A stretch of DNA of 64,000 bases, from the NCBI GenBank assembly GCA_903833275.1, contig CAILEP010000022.1:1-64000 (forward strand), read 5' to 3'. This DNA is from an uncultured Bdellovibrionales bacterium. GTDB taxonomy: Bacteria; Bdellovibrionota; Bdellovibrionia; Bdellovibrionales; UBA1609. The notes beneath the pieces were generated by a model. That model worked only from the letters and a program-made list of their open reading frames with translations, was not told where the DNA came from and ran no database searches. Shown here piece by piece: positions 25,629 to 34,700 of this stretch. The stretch's first letter is position 1. The number at the start of each line of letters is the position of its first letter. The translations under genes and the position numbers were made by a program.

Positions 25629-26365
25629 TTATTTTAATAATCACGGTATTCATTTTTATGTTTACGCACAAAAGACCGAGCCCTTCAATTTCGAAGGGTT
25701 TGCCGATTGCGACTGAAAACGACAGCGAATCAAATGAAACCAGAGATATTGAGATGCCAACTTATCCGCCCCCAGAACATGAAGAGGTCGTCAGCTCGAA
25801 AAATCACGACCCTGAGAAACAAAAACTTTCTGTCATAAAAGAGCCAGGTCAACCCACCGAAGAGGCCTCGACCACCGATAAAAACATAACCAGTTCTGAC
25901 GTGCCGGCAGATGCAAAATCAGCAATGCTCAATAAGACCGAAAGCCCGATAATTTTTAACTGGAACAAAGTGACCCAAGAACAGGCAGCCAACGCCGTAG
26001 ATGCGCTCTACAATGCAATACTTTGGCGAAAGCCAGACACAGCCGGTGGCACAAAAGCCATTGATAAATTCACCAGCGAAGGCTGGGCGAATTTTGTTGG
26101 TGCCGCAAAAGGCATGATCACCAGTCGCGAGTTTTCTAGTCGAATTGTGCCAAAACACAGCACGCAATCGATCATACACCGAATGTACGCAGTTTTTCTC
26201 AAGCGGTGCGCAAATTCAACTGAACTAAGAGACCATTTTGCTGCACTTAAAGAAGACGATCCGGGGCGCATCCCATTCACCATACTAAACCAGGTGAAAA
26301 ACGCCGATGACCGCCAGATTTTTTCGGGTGGCTATGACCCAAGCTCTTGCGCGCTGGCGAAATAG
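25577..26365 (+). CDS. continuation of the Cys-rich protein or separate DUF4214-like protein
   Basis: This frame first encodes the second half of the Cys-rich repeat (MGTQICNSLGTGFGSC), then a short hydrophobic stretch (VIILIITVFIFMF), then a Pro/Glu/Lys-rich linker of about 90 residues. It ends in a domain of about 120 residues: VDALYNAILWRKPD...EGWANFVGAAKGMI, SREFS and MYAVFLKR. That last part looks like DUF4214 (YxxxLGRxPD...GxxxxLxSxEF). There is no ribosome site at the ATG at 25577, so it is likely either the shifted continuation of the upstream lipoprotein or starts further in. A perfect 10-bp inverted repeat (CGTGATTATT / AATAATCACG, near 25625) sits at the hydrophobic segment. Confidence 0.55.
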   Translation: MGTQICNSLGTGFGSCVIILIITVFIFMFTHKRPSPSISKGLPIATENDSESNETRDIEMPTYPPPEHEEVVSSKNHDPEKQKLSVIKEPGQPTEEASTTDKNITSSDVPADAKSAMLNKTESPIIFNWNKVTQEQAANAVDALYNAILWRKPDTAGGTKAIDKFTSEGWANFVGAAKGMITSREFSSRIVPKHSTQSIIHRMYAVFLKRCANSTELRDHFAALKEDDPGRIPFTILNQVKNADDRQIFSGGYDPSSCALAK

Positions 26366-26538
26366 CCCGTATTAACCCGGAGCCACAGATTGACCGGGTC
26401 TCCGCCCCCGCAACAGGTTTCAGCCAACTGTACCGCTACTGTGGGCTGCCGTCTGCGTACAGAAACTGTTTTTATCCCCAAATACTCCAGTAAAAATAGA
26501 AACAACCAGTCGAACACCGCCAGATGAGCGTTTCCAGA

Positions 26539-26574
26539 CCTGATTCTAGACCTATTTCTAGACCTATTTCTAGC
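26539..26574 (+). repeat. three 12-bp tandem repeats
   Basis: Units CCTGATTCTAGA, CCTATTTCTAGA and CCTATTTCTAGC lie end to end, 64 bases before the lipoprotein start. They lie in a 272-base region (26366-26637) with no other gene. Confidence 0.8.
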
Positions 26575-26637
26575 CTACCATCCAATTTAGCTTTTAATGA
26601 AATACTCCGATTGCACATTGTGAGGGCAGCATTTTAT

Positions 26638-27393
26638 ATGTGGATATTAACGAAAATATTAAGAACTCTAGTAGCCACCCTGTTTGTTGCTTCAACTCTT
26701 ACATTGGTTTTAGCTTGCGCAAGTAAAACGCCCGACGCCTCTTCAAACAATGATCTGACGGTTGTACTTGGCAATGCAACCCAAGCTCAAATTGTGCAAA
26801 CCGCAGTTGCCCTTAGCAGCGCCACCAAAGTGGCGCGAGATCGAATCAGCAGCGTAACGCCAAACTATAGCGACCCCTCGATGCAACAAATGGGTCAGTT
26901 GGTGCAATCTTGCACCTATAGCCCTAGCACCTCTGGCGGCGGAGCCCTCAACGGCACGTCTTGCCCTATCAGCTACTCACAAAAATTTGTGGGCTCGTCA
27001 TCGCCGAGCTCTTTTTCGGGCCAGTCCACAACAAATTACTCAGCCAATACAGTGCAATATCAAGGGTTGAATCTCGTGCAGAATTTTATTGAAATTGCGA
27101 ATATTAATAGCGGGTTTCCGAGCTCCCCGTCGACCTTTTCATTCAATGGTATCGTCGGCACCGCCAGCTGGGGTTTTGTCTCTTTCACCGGCACATCTTC
27201 GATGACCGCCGCCAACACATCAGGACAATACACTTCAACATCGACCATCACTGGCAATTCAGCAAAAGAATCTGCCGTGTTTGGGATAGCCGACACTGGC
27301 CACGTTGACCCAACTACCGGCAACCCGGTGGTTGATTCAGAAACTTGCACGCTCAATAGTGCGGTTGTTACATGTGCGTCTATTGGCCAGTAG
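26638..27393 (+). CDS. Ser/Thr-rich lipoprotein of unknown function
   Basis: I take the ATG at 26638 (GAGGG eleven bases upstream). It gives a lipoprotein signal (ILTKILRTLVATLFVASTLT) with the lipobox LVLAC, and the acylated Cys is about residue 27. The longer reading from 26524 would translate a tandem repeat and bury the signal. The mature part is rich in Ser, Thr, Asn and Gly and probably forms beta structure, with cysteines in SCTYSPS, GTSCPIS and ETCTLNSAVVTC. No family is recognised. It is likely surface or outer-membrane attached. Confidence 0.75.
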   Translation: MWILTKILRTLVATLFVASTLTLVLACASKTPDASSNNDLTVVLGNATQAQIVQTAVALSSATKVARDRISSVTPNYSDPSMQQMGQLVQSCTYSPSTSGGGALNGTSCPISYSQKFVGSSSPSSFSGQSTTNYSANTVQYQGLNLVQNFIEIANINSGFPSSPSTFSFNGIVGTASWGFVSFTGTSSMTAANTSGQYTSTSTITGNSAKESAVFGIADTGHVDPTTGNPVVDSETCTLNSAVVTCASIGQ

Positions 27394-27479
27394 CTGAAAA
27401 GTTCAATGTTATTGCTTCTGTTGCTAAATACTAAATTCGAGCGTTTTCTTTTGGCAATTTTACTGCTAGTTTGCCGCCC

Positions 27480-28406
27480 ATGAATTTTATATTTTTTATT
27501 CTGGTTGCCAGCTTTTGGAGCGGCTCATTTGTCGCAATTCAGCCGCTGGTTAAAGCGATGCCACCCATCGCGGCTGGCGCCCTGAGAATCGGCGTAGCCA
27601 TAATCTTTCTGACAATTTTGCTTTCGATTAAGAAAATTCCGTTGATTGTCGCAAAAGAAATTCGCTGGCGTGTTTGGTTAACCGGCCTCTTTGCCTTCGG
27701 CTTGCCGTTTTCACTTTTGTTTTGGGGTGAGAAATCGGTTTCACCCGGGCTCGCCGGCATCATCAACGGCACAGTGCCCATTTGGGTTTTTATTTTAGGT
27801 GCCATTTTCTCTCCAGGAGCTGAAGCCATCACCGGCCGAAAGGTCACGGGCCTGGCCCTTGGCATTTTGGGGGTTCTTTTAATTTTTCTGCCAAAATTAC
27901 TGACCACAAACGCGAACTCATCATTGCTCGGGGCTCTTGCTGTGGCCGGCATGGCTTGGTCCTATGCTACCGGGGTTCTACTCAATCGTTCACTATTTAC
28001 AAAGAATGTGGCCCTGCACCCCTTCGCAAATCTTTATCAACAATTGCTTGCCGGTTTTTTAGCCATTTCTACTTTGTCGGTTTTTTTTGAAGGATGGCCC
28101 CACCCGCAAAGTTGGGCGCCGTCTTCAACGGTGCTTTGGGGCGAAATTTATCTTGGCTGTTTTTCAACTACGCTTGCTTTTATGATGTTCTATCATCTGA
28201 TAAAGGCCTGGGGCTCTGTGCGAGCCGCCACCGTGACGTACGTCGTACCGACCCTCGCACTTGGCTTCGATTTGATTCTAAATGGCACAAGGCCGCTGTT
28301 AAATGAGCTGTTTGGGGTATGCGCCGTAACTCTCGGGGTCGTCATTTTGAATTTGCCAAAACGAGCGGGCCCAACTGAATCACAACCACTAAAACCAGCT
28401 GAGTAA
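27480..28406 (+). CDS. EamA-family (DMT) transporter
   Basis: This 308-residue inner-membrane protein has ten predicted helices in two EamA repeats. The first repeat starts FFILVASFWSGSFVAIQPLV and includes LRIGVAIIFL and FWGEKSVSPGLAGII. The second starts near LLGALAVAGMAWSYATG and includes LGCFSTTLAFMMFYHLI and TYVVPTLALGF. The family exports or imports metabolites such as amino acids or nucleotide sugars, and the substrate cannot be told. Its stop lies one base before the stop of the convergent dehydrogenase gene. Confidence 0.9.
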   Translation: MNFIFFILVASFWSGSFVAIQPLVKAMPPIAAGALRIGVAIIFLTILLSIKKIPLIVAKEIRWRVWLTGLFAFGLPFSLLFWGEKSVSPGLAGIINGTVPIWVFILGAIFSPGAEAITGRKVTGLALGILGVLLIFLPKLLTTNANSSLLGALAVAGMAWSYATGVLLNRSLFTKNVALHPFANLYQQLLAGFLAISTLSVFFEGWPHPQSWAPSSTVLWGEIYLGCFSTTLAFMMFYHLIKAWGSVRAATVTYVVPTLALGFDLILNGTRPLLNELFGVCAVTLGVVILNLPKRAGPTESQPLKPAE

Positions 28407-28407
28407 A

Positions 28408-29934
28408 CTACCCCATCCACGACCAGTCTTTTTGCACGGCCCATTTGGTTGTGATTTTTTTAATGTTGCTCCAAAAATCTAAACTGTGAACGCCGGTGAT
28501 ATCACCATGGCCGTATTTTGAGTCGAGCACCCCGCCGAATGAAAATGGCTCTCGCGGCACAGGCACACCGATATTAACACCGACCATTCCGGCGCGACCT
28601 TGGCGCGAAACTTCGTCAGCAACGCCGCCATTTTGAGTGAACACTGAAACGGCATTGCCATATTTCGATTTTGCTTGAATAGCCAGCGCCTCGCTTAAGG
28701 TTGCACAGCGAACGATGCTCAACACGGGCCCAAAAAGTTCTTCAACTGCAGCTTCGCTGCCAGGCTTTACATTATCAAGAATTGTCGGCCCCAGCCAATG
28801 CCCACCCGAACCATAGGCGCTCGGCGCTTTGGGTTTGCGCCCGTCGAGAATAACACGCGCGCCGTCGGCCTCAGCTTTTGCAATCGCAGCCTCGAGTCGC
28901 TTCAACGAATCGCTCGAAATAATAGCCCCCATGCGATCACCGAGAGTTATCGACCGCGCACTTTCAACAATCGCGCCCACAAGCTTGTCAATCGCTGCGC
29001 GCTCGCCATCTGTCGATGCAATTGCACAAAGCACACTGGCCGCCATACAGCGCTGGCCGGCGCAACCGGTGAAAGAATCGGCAACACCTTTACCCGTAAG
29101 CATAGGGTCAGCATCCGGCATCAAGAAAATATGATTTTTTGCGCCGCCCAAAGCAAGAACACGTTTCAAATTCTGAGTACCACGACGATATATGGCGCGC
29201 GCGACGTCTGTTGAACCAACAAAACCAATGGCTTTAACATCGGGGTGATCGAGAATGGCTTCAACTGTTGTACGGCCGCCATGGGCAATACTGAAAACCC
29301 CTTTTGGCAAACCCGCTTCAGCAAGTGCATCGGCGAGAAGTTTTGAAGTGAGCGGAGTTTTATCAGAAGGCTTCCAAACGAATGCATCACCGAGCGCCAG
29401 AGCAATGGGTATCATCCACATCGGCACCATCGCCGGAAAGTTAAAAGGAGTCACCCCGGCCACAACCCCAAGTGGCTCGCGTCGATATTCGCAAAAAACC
29501 CCGCGCGAAACCTCAAGTCGGCCACCGACATCTAGGTTTTGCAATGAAACTGCAAACTCGGTGACTTCGATGCCTTTGAAAACTTCGGCCTCGGCTTCAG
29601 AAAGAGTTTTGCCACACTCGCTCGAAATGCGCTGGGCGATTTTTTTAATATCACGCAACAAAATATCACGAAAACGAAAAAGCACCTGCGCGCGTTCTTT
29701 CATCGAGGCCGCGCCCCACTCGCGCTGTGCTTTGGTGGCCGCGGCCACAATGCGATCAAGCTCTTGCACCGAGGTCTCGGGGGCGTTGCCAATCACCGAA
29801 CCGGTGTAGGGGCTGCGAATTTCAAAAGTTGAAGATTTCGACGAAGTCCATTCTCCAGCACAATAATTTTCGCAAACAATGACTTCTTTCGGTATTTCGA
29901 CTTGATTTGGGTTCGCAGTGGTATTGTTTTTCAT
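28408..29934 (-). CDS. mmsA: CoA-acylating methylmalonate-semialdehyde dehydrogenase
   Basis: This 508-residue aldehyde-dehydrogenase-superfamily enzyme converts (methyl)malonate semialdehyde to propionyl- or acetyl-CoA in valine and inositol breakdown. Family-specific motifs are visible: GEWTSSKSS, VTPFNFPAMVPMWMIPIA, GFVGSTDVARAIY, the nucleophile in FTGCAGQRCMA, and the C-terminal EPFSFGG. The ATG at 29934 is chosen over the TTG at 29946. No other valine-degradation gene lies next to it. It is distinct from simple semialdehyde dehydrogenases by the GCAGQRC motif. Confidence 0.92.
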   Translation of the reverse strand: MKNNTTANPNQVEIPKEVIVCENYCAGEWTSSKSSTFEIRSPYTGSVIGNAPETSVQELDRIVAAATKAQREWGAASMKERAQVLFRFRDILLRDIKKIAQRISSECGKTLSEAEAEVFKGIEVTEFAVSLQNLDVGGRLEVSRGVFCEYRREPLGVVAGVTPFNFPAMVPMWMIPIALALGDAFVWKPSDKTPLTSKLLADALAEAGLPKGVFSIAHGGRTTVEAILDHPDVKAIGFVGSTDVARAIYRRGTQNLKRVLALGGAKNHIFLMPDADPMLTGKGVADSFTGCAGQRCMAASVLCAIASTDGERAAIDKLVGAIVESARSITLGDRMGAIISSDSLKRLEAAIAKAEADGARVILDGRKPKAPSAYGSGGHWLGPTILDNVKPGSEAAVEELFGPVLSIVRCATLSEALAIQAKSKYGNAVSVFTQNGGVADEVSRQGRAGMVGVNIGVPVPREPFSFGGVLDSKYGHGDITGVHSLDFWSNIKKITTKWAVQKDWSWMG

Positions 29935-30006
29935 CGAATCACTCAACTTTAGAAATAAAATTTACGGCCTTTTGCTTTTCGTACATAATTAGATGAAAAT
30001 CGTTTT

Positions 30007-31095
30007 ATGTCCACTTCGCAACGCACTGTTCTTGCTCCTAATCTTAAAAACTCTCAGACTAAGCGCCTCATCTTGCTTGGCGGCGGCCACGTGCACGTCC
30101 AGGTGCTTAAGCACCTTATCAAGAATCCACTGCCAAACATTGAAACCGTATTAATCTCAGAAGAACCCGAACAACTTTACTCGGGCATGCTGCCAGGCCT
30201 AATGGGCGGGTTCTACATCGCCGAACAATGCCAGTTTGATTTGCCAGAGATTTGTGCGCGCGCTGGGGTTCGGTTTCTGCGCGCGACGGCCAACGGGCTT
30301 GATCTCGTAGACAAAACAGTGGCCACCAACTGTGGGCCGCAGCCCTACGATTTACTTTCGATCAACGTCGGCAGTCGGCCCGCACTCGAGGTCGACGACC
30401 CACGGGTCACTCCGCTTAAGCCGCTTCATTTTTTCTATGATCGGTGGCTTAAGATTTTAAACGAGCCGAATTCTCGCGTCGCTATTTTAGGCGGCGGGGC
30501 CGCCGGAGTCGAGGTGGCCCTTATGGCCGCCGCCCGCTTGAATGTTGGCTCTAAGCGCGTGACACTTTATGAAAAATCAAATGCCCTTATGCGAAACTTA
30601 CCCCCTCGCGCCGCCCAAATTGCACGAGACCGGGCGCAAGAAGTGGGCCTGAAAATTGTCACCGAATTTGTCGAACCGATTTCGAAGCTCTCTGAAGAAA
30701 ATATATTCTTGGCGCTGCCGCCCCAGGCCCCAGTCTGGTTTCGCTCGACGCTGCTCAAACTATCGCCCGCAGGCTTCGTCGCCGTCGACAAAAACTTACG
30801 GGCCCTCGGCCACGAAAATATTTTCGCTGCTGGTGATTGCATCGAATTTACCCCGTCACCACATGCCCATGCCGGCGTCTATGCCGTTCGCCACGCACCT
30901 ATTTTGATTCAAAATATTCTACGTGTGCTGGCCGGCGATCAAATACTTTGTGATTTTCACCCGCAGTCAGATTTTTTACACTTACTCACACTCGGCGGCC
31001 GCAAAGCCCTACTTGTGCGTCGACCATTTGTGTTCGCCTCGAATTTGAATTGGCGGTTCAAAGATTTCATTGATCGAAAGTATATGCAAACTTGA
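30007..31095 (+). CDS. FAD/NAD(P)-dependent oxidoreductase of the SelD-associated (TIGR03169) type
   Basis: This 362-residue flavoprotein resembles NADH dehydrogenase II. Its first dinucleotide fold begins LILLGGGHVHVQVLKH (about residues 20-35) with the family-specific YSGMLPGLMGG motif. The second dinucleotide fold is VAILGGGAAGVEVAL, and the C-terminal FAD motif is IFAAGDC. The family is often fused to selenophosphate synthetase SelD, but here it is a stand-alone protein and no SelD lies beside it. The electron acceptor is unknown. Confidence 0.85.
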   Translation: MSTSQRTVLAPNLKNSQTKRLILLGGGHVHVQVLKHLIKNPLPNIETVLISEEPEQLYSGMLPGLMGGFYIAEQCQFDLPEICARAGVRFLRATANGLDLVDKTVATNCGPQPYDLLSINVGSRPALEVDDPRVTPLKPLHFFYDRWLKILNEPNSRVAILGGGAAGVEVALMAAARLNVGSKRVTLYEKSNALMRNLPPRAAQIARDRAQEVGLKIVTEFVEPISKLSEENIFLALPPQAPVWFRSTLLKLSPAGFVAVDKNLRALGHENIFAAGDCIEFTPSPHAHAGVYAVRHAPILIQNILRVLAGDQILCDFHPQSDFLHLLTLGGRKALLVRRPFVFASNLNWRFKDFIDRKYMQT

Positions 31096-31129
31096 CTGCG
31101 CAAGTGCCTGACTTTAAATTGGCTGCAGC

Positions 31130-31753
31130 ATGAATGATCAAAATAAAGTTTTAGACCCTGAGGGTTTTCTTGAAAACGCCAGCAGCCCCCTCGAGGTTTT
31201 TACCAAATGGTACACTGAAGGTAAAAACCTGGGCCTTAGAAACCCCGATGCCATGGTTCTTTCAACCGCAAGTGCAGATCATCTTCCACGCTCGCGGGTG
31301 GTGCTATTAAAAGAGCTGCGTGCTCAAGGCTTGGTGTTTTACACAAACTACAATAGCCAAAAAGGGCGCGATCTTCGAGCCAACCCGAACTGCACTTTGC
31401 TGTTTTATTGGGATCAACTTTTTCGCCAGGTTCATTTTTCTGGCCGAGTTGAGAAGCTGACTCGTGAAGATTCTGTTAAGTATTGGAGAGAGAGACCACG
31501 CGCCAGCCAGCTGAGCCAGTGGGTCTCAAAACAATCACAGCCGGTGCACGATCGCACTCAGCTTCAAGCTGAATTGAGCTCAGCCGAAATTTTGTTTAAA
31601 GACAAAGAAATCCCGTGCCCCGAACACTGGGGCGGCTACCTTTTTACTCCGACCTACGTCGAGTTTTGGGTCGGAAGAGACGGCCGCTTTCACGATCGTC
31701 ACACCTATCAATTGGTCGAGTCTGTTTGGCGCGGGGCGAGACTTTACCCCTAG
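31130..31753 (+). CDS. pdxH: pyridoxamine 5'-phosphate oxidase
   Basis: This 207-residue FMN enzyme oxidises pyridoxine or pyridoxamine 5'-phosphate to PLP. Motifs are PDAMVLSTASADHLPRSRVVLLK (written here as the substrate strand, residues 39-61), FYTNYNSQKGRDL, FYWDQLFRQVHFSGRVEKL, an SxQSQP-like stretch and the C-terminal signature WGGYLFTPTYVEFWVGRDGR ending RLYP. The length is normal. It lies 35 bases after the flavoprotein gene and may be co-transcribed with it. Confidence 0.95.
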   Translation: MNDQNKVLDPEGFLENASSPLEVFTKWYTEGKNLGLRNPDAMVLSTASADHLPRSRVVLLKELRAQGLVFYTNYNSQKGRDLRANPNCTLLFYWDQLFRQVHFSGRVEKLTREDSVKYWRERPRASQLSQWVSKQSQPVHDRTQLQAELSSAEILFKDKEIPCPEHWGGYLFTPTYVEFWVGRDGRFHDRHTYQLVESVWRGARLYP

Positions 31754-31818
31754 TAACGCGCTAATATTAAAGAGAGTTTTCCAACCTTTAACTTGAGGGT
31801 ACTCTTATCGCGAGCGTC

Positions 31819-34233
31819 GTGATCATCGAAGACGACCCCAAGATTCGCAACCAGATGTTGCAACTTCTTGCGGAAATGGGGATTGAAGAGGTCAAAGACT
31901 TTTCGTCAATTGCCGATTTTGAGAAGGTCTACTACTCAAGTCTAACGCAAAAACCAAAACTGGCCCCGGTTGCCGGCAAAAACCCACTGGATGGTTTTCA
32001 CGCCGACTATCTGAAGTTTTTAAATGGCGCAAAATTCGCATCCGAACCTGCGTTTAAATCTGAAAAAGCCGAAATTGAACTCAACGCCGACAAGACCCAA
32101 ATTTTGAAGTTCAACGTCACCCAATTTATCGGCCAAACGGTCACCGATATTCTAACCAAAGCGATCACCCTTGAAAGCCTAGTCGTACCCGAAGCCAAAC
32201 CGCGCCTCAAAAGTTTTCTTGAGGCCCTCGACAAAGGCGAAAAAGATAAAGTCGAGAGCCTGGCCTTTAAGAATGAAAAAAATGAGCTTTGTATCGCCGA
32301 GGTCAGAGGAGCTCTCAACAAAGAGAATAAAAGCTACATCCTAACTCTGGTTGACCAAACTCTCATTTTCGCCAAGGCGCTCGGCAAAATTGGCGGCGAA
32401 AAAGAGAAGGCCAGTTTACCCGCCAACAAGCCCGTCGACGTTATTATTTTTCGGTACGATTTAGTGCCTAATAAAACCCTCAAACCCTGGGTCACAAAAA
32501 CTTCGGCCTTGTTACAAAAAGCAAGTCTCTGGCCCGCGACCGGGCGCCCAAAATTTATTGCTCTTCGTTACGAAGGCGATGCGCGCGAAAAGGCCGATTT
32601 TAACCACCCGTTTATCGATGACCTTTTGTGCGCCCCCCTTGATCGACTTATTTTTCTACAAAAGGTTGAAATTGCGCTCAACTTGCCAAAGAAGACCTCG
32701 CCGAGCCACCTCTTTGTTCAAGAAACAAATGAAAAAATTGAAATCGCAAAACGCATGCAGCTCGAACGAATCTCCGATCTTGGCTTTGCGATGGCCAACC
32801 CCTTTGCGCTTTCACCAGGTACGCTTGGCCATTTCTATTTTCGATTTCCGGGCCAGAAGCCGCTACTTGATGTGTATGCAAAAGTATTAATGTCAGAACG
32901 TCACCCCGAGCGCCCCGACGAATCATTGGTTTATTTTTCATTTTTCGGGATGAGCAAACTGATAAATCGTGAAGTTAAAAAATATTTGAACCGTGACACA
33001 GCTTACAAAAATTTAATCGATCAAGACCCAAATGCCTTTGAGTACAACCCCGAAAATATTTTTGTAACCGAAGAGCAAAAAGTTAAAAAAACCGTCGCCA
33101 TTCTCGACTTCGACGAGGCGATCCAGAAGAGCTTGACCGGCTACCTACGCAAAGAGATCGGCAATCTTGACGTGGTATTTGATGATACTTATTACGGGTT
33201 CTTCAGACGCTATCTCGATAAGGGTTCGGCGAGCGAAAAATCGGTCACCGCAACTAACGAAGATTTCTTCGTTGAAATCGTCAGCTTTTTGGTCGGCGCA
33301 AATGATCTCGCTATGCAGATGCCGATCACCGTGCCCGGCGACGAAGATCGGCTGCTCGGCCACGTAGCCAAAACAATCTTCGGCAGCTCTCAAGGATGGC
33401 TCGATCTCTTCACCTCAGACGGCCGCAATCTTTTGACCGAATGTTTGCATCTTGTTCAAAGCACCAAGCGCATTAATAAAAACATGGATCTCAAAACCCC
33501 CGAGGGCAAACCACGAACTGTAGCCGTCGAACTTATACTTGAAGAGGGCAATGGCGTCGTACGAATTAATTTGCGCCCCCCCGACCTCCGCTCGCTCGCG
33601 ACCGCCGGCCAACTGCAAAAAATTGAATCGCTCGATGTAGTCATCGCCGACTCTTCGTTGGTACCTGAAGATCCGACGGCTCTTATTGCGGGCCTAAAAA
33701 AGGCCTGTGACGAAGCCAATATTCGCACGGGGCCCAACGGCCCTCGTCTCATCGTGATGGGCGAAGAAGATCGCCGCATCGATTTTGAGAAACTAAGTCG
33801 CTCGAGCGCTTTTGGGTTTGTCTATAAGCCAATCGAGATTCGAAGATTGCTTTTTTTGGTGGGGCAAGCGCTCGAAACACCGTTCACTATTTATCGATTC
33901 GACAATATCGGCTGGAAGAAAGATGTTATCTCCGCCAAAATTGCTCGCGATGCAAAAATTACTGAAATCTCAGAATTTGGCGCAATCGTATTAAGCGAAC
34001 AACCGCTAAAGCCCGGCACTATGCTTTACCTCTTTCGCTCAATATATCAAAACGCCCCTGATCAAAATCTTTGTGTGCGTGTTTACTTTTCAGAAGAAGA
34101 CAGCTCGACAAAAGGTTCTTATTTAAACTCGATTATTTACTTTGGTATCACCGATGCCTTCTTAAAATACATCCGAGCCTATATTCGCGAGACCTATGCT
34201 TCGAAGAAAGCCAAAGAAAGCGGCGGCACGTGA
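31819..34233 (+). CDS. multidomain signalling protein with degenerate receiver and PilZ-like modules
   Basis: The annotated GTG start gives 804 residues, but the ribosome site GAGGG fits an ATC codon at 31807 better and restores the first receiver strand (ASVVIIEDD). Order as I read it: receiver-like start (IIEDDPKIR), PAS-like segment (about 85-190), degenerate receiver (KPVDVIIFRYD), PilZ-like domain (RISDLGFAM...LSPGT), second degenerate receiver (TVAILDFDEAIQ ... FGFVYKPIE), and second PilZ-like domain (EISEFGAIV...LKPGT). The PilZ DxSxxG motifs have Arg or Glu in the first position. The stop overlaps the next gene's GTG. Confidence 0.75.
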   Translation: MIIEDDPKIRNQMLQLLAEMGIEEVKDFSSIADFEKVYYSSLTQKPKLAPVAGKNPLDGFHADYLKFLNGAKFASEPAFKSEKAEIELNADKTQILKFNVTQFIGQTVTDILTKAITLESLVVPEAKPRLKSFLEALDKGEKDKVESLAFKNEKNELCIAEVRGALNKENKSYILTLVDQTLIFAKALGKIGGEKEKASLPANKPVDVIIFRYDLVPNKTLKPWVTKTSALLQKASLWPATGRPKFIALRYEGDAREKADFNHPFIDDLLCAPLDRLIFLQKVEIALNLPKKTSPSHLFVQETNEKIEIAKRMQLERISDLGFAMANPFALSPGTLGHFYFRFPGQKPLLDVYAKVLMSERHPERPDESLVYFSFFGMSKLINREVKKYLNRDTAYKNLIDQDPNAFEYNPENIFVTEEQKVKKTVAILDFDEAIQKSLTGYLRKEIGNLDVVFDDTYYGFFRRYLDKGSASEKSVTATNEDFFVEIVSFLVGANDLAMQMPITVPGDEDRLLGHVAKTIFGSSQGWLDLFTSDGRNLLTECLHLVQSTKRINKNMDLKTPEGKPRTVAVELILEEGNGVVRINLRPPDLRSLATAGQLQKIESLDVVIADSSLVPEDPTALIAGLKKACDEANIRTGPNGPRLIVMGEEDRRIDFEKLSRSSAFGFVYKPIEIRRLLFLVGQALETPFTIYRFDNIGWKKDVISAKIARDAKITEISEFGAIVLSEQPLKPGTMLYLFRSIYQNAPDQNLCVRVYFSEEDSSTKGSYLNSIIYFGITDAFLKYIRAYIRETYASKKAKESGGT

Positions 34234-34694
34234 AGAGCCTACAAGAGACTTTCGCCCCCCATAGTATTTGCTTCGGATGCGGGCCAGCAAACTCAAAGGG
34301 TTTAAGAATTCGAAGTATTGCCGAAGGTGATCTCGTCACCTGCGAATGGCAGCCCGAACCACACCATCAAGCCTTCGAAGGCATGGTGAATGGCGGCATC
34401 ATTGGCTCTCTGCTCGATTGCCATTGCAATTGGACGGCGGCTTGGGGCCTTAAAAACAAATGGTCGCTCGAGCTGATACCTTGCACTGTCACGGCTGAAT
34501 ATTCGATTAAACTTTTGCGCCCGACACCCGCGAACCAAAAATTAATGCTGAAAGCGCACGTGGTTGAGTTTGTAAAACAAGATCGCGCTTGGGTCGAAGG
34601 CGAACTTTGGTCAGGCGAGAAAATGACAGCCAAGTGCCGAGGTTTGTTTGTGGCCGTCAAAGAGGGCCACCCCGCGTTTCACCGCTGGTCGTAA
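34230..34694 (+). CDS. PaaI-type hotdog thioesterase
   Basis: This 154-residue protein is chosen to start at the GTG at 34230, which overlaps the stop of the signalling gene (GTGA). It has an N-terminal CFGCGPANSKGL motif, then QAFEGMVNGGIIGSLLDCHCNW (the conserved G-x-v-h-GG hotdog helix start), and a beta-rich C-terminal half. This matches the PaaI/YbgC-like acyl-CoA thioesterases that begin with a CxxCG motif. The substrate is unknown. Translational coupling to the REC/PilZ protein may be coincidental packing. Confidence 0.8.
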   Translation: MKSLQETFAPHSICFGCGPANSKGLRIRSIAEGDLVTCEWQPEPHHQAFEGMVNGGIIGSLLDCHCNWTAAWGLKNKWSLELIPCTVTAEYSIKLLRPTPANQKLMLKAHVVEFVKQDRAWVEGELWSGEKMTAKCRGLFVAVKEGHPAFHRWS

Positions 34695-34700
34695 AACTCT

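Noticed and set aside
30007-31095. Selenium metabolism locus, because the flavoprotein family is often fused to SelD
   Set aside because: There is no SelD domain, no selA/selB neighbour and no tRNA-Sec here, and the next gene is pdxH.
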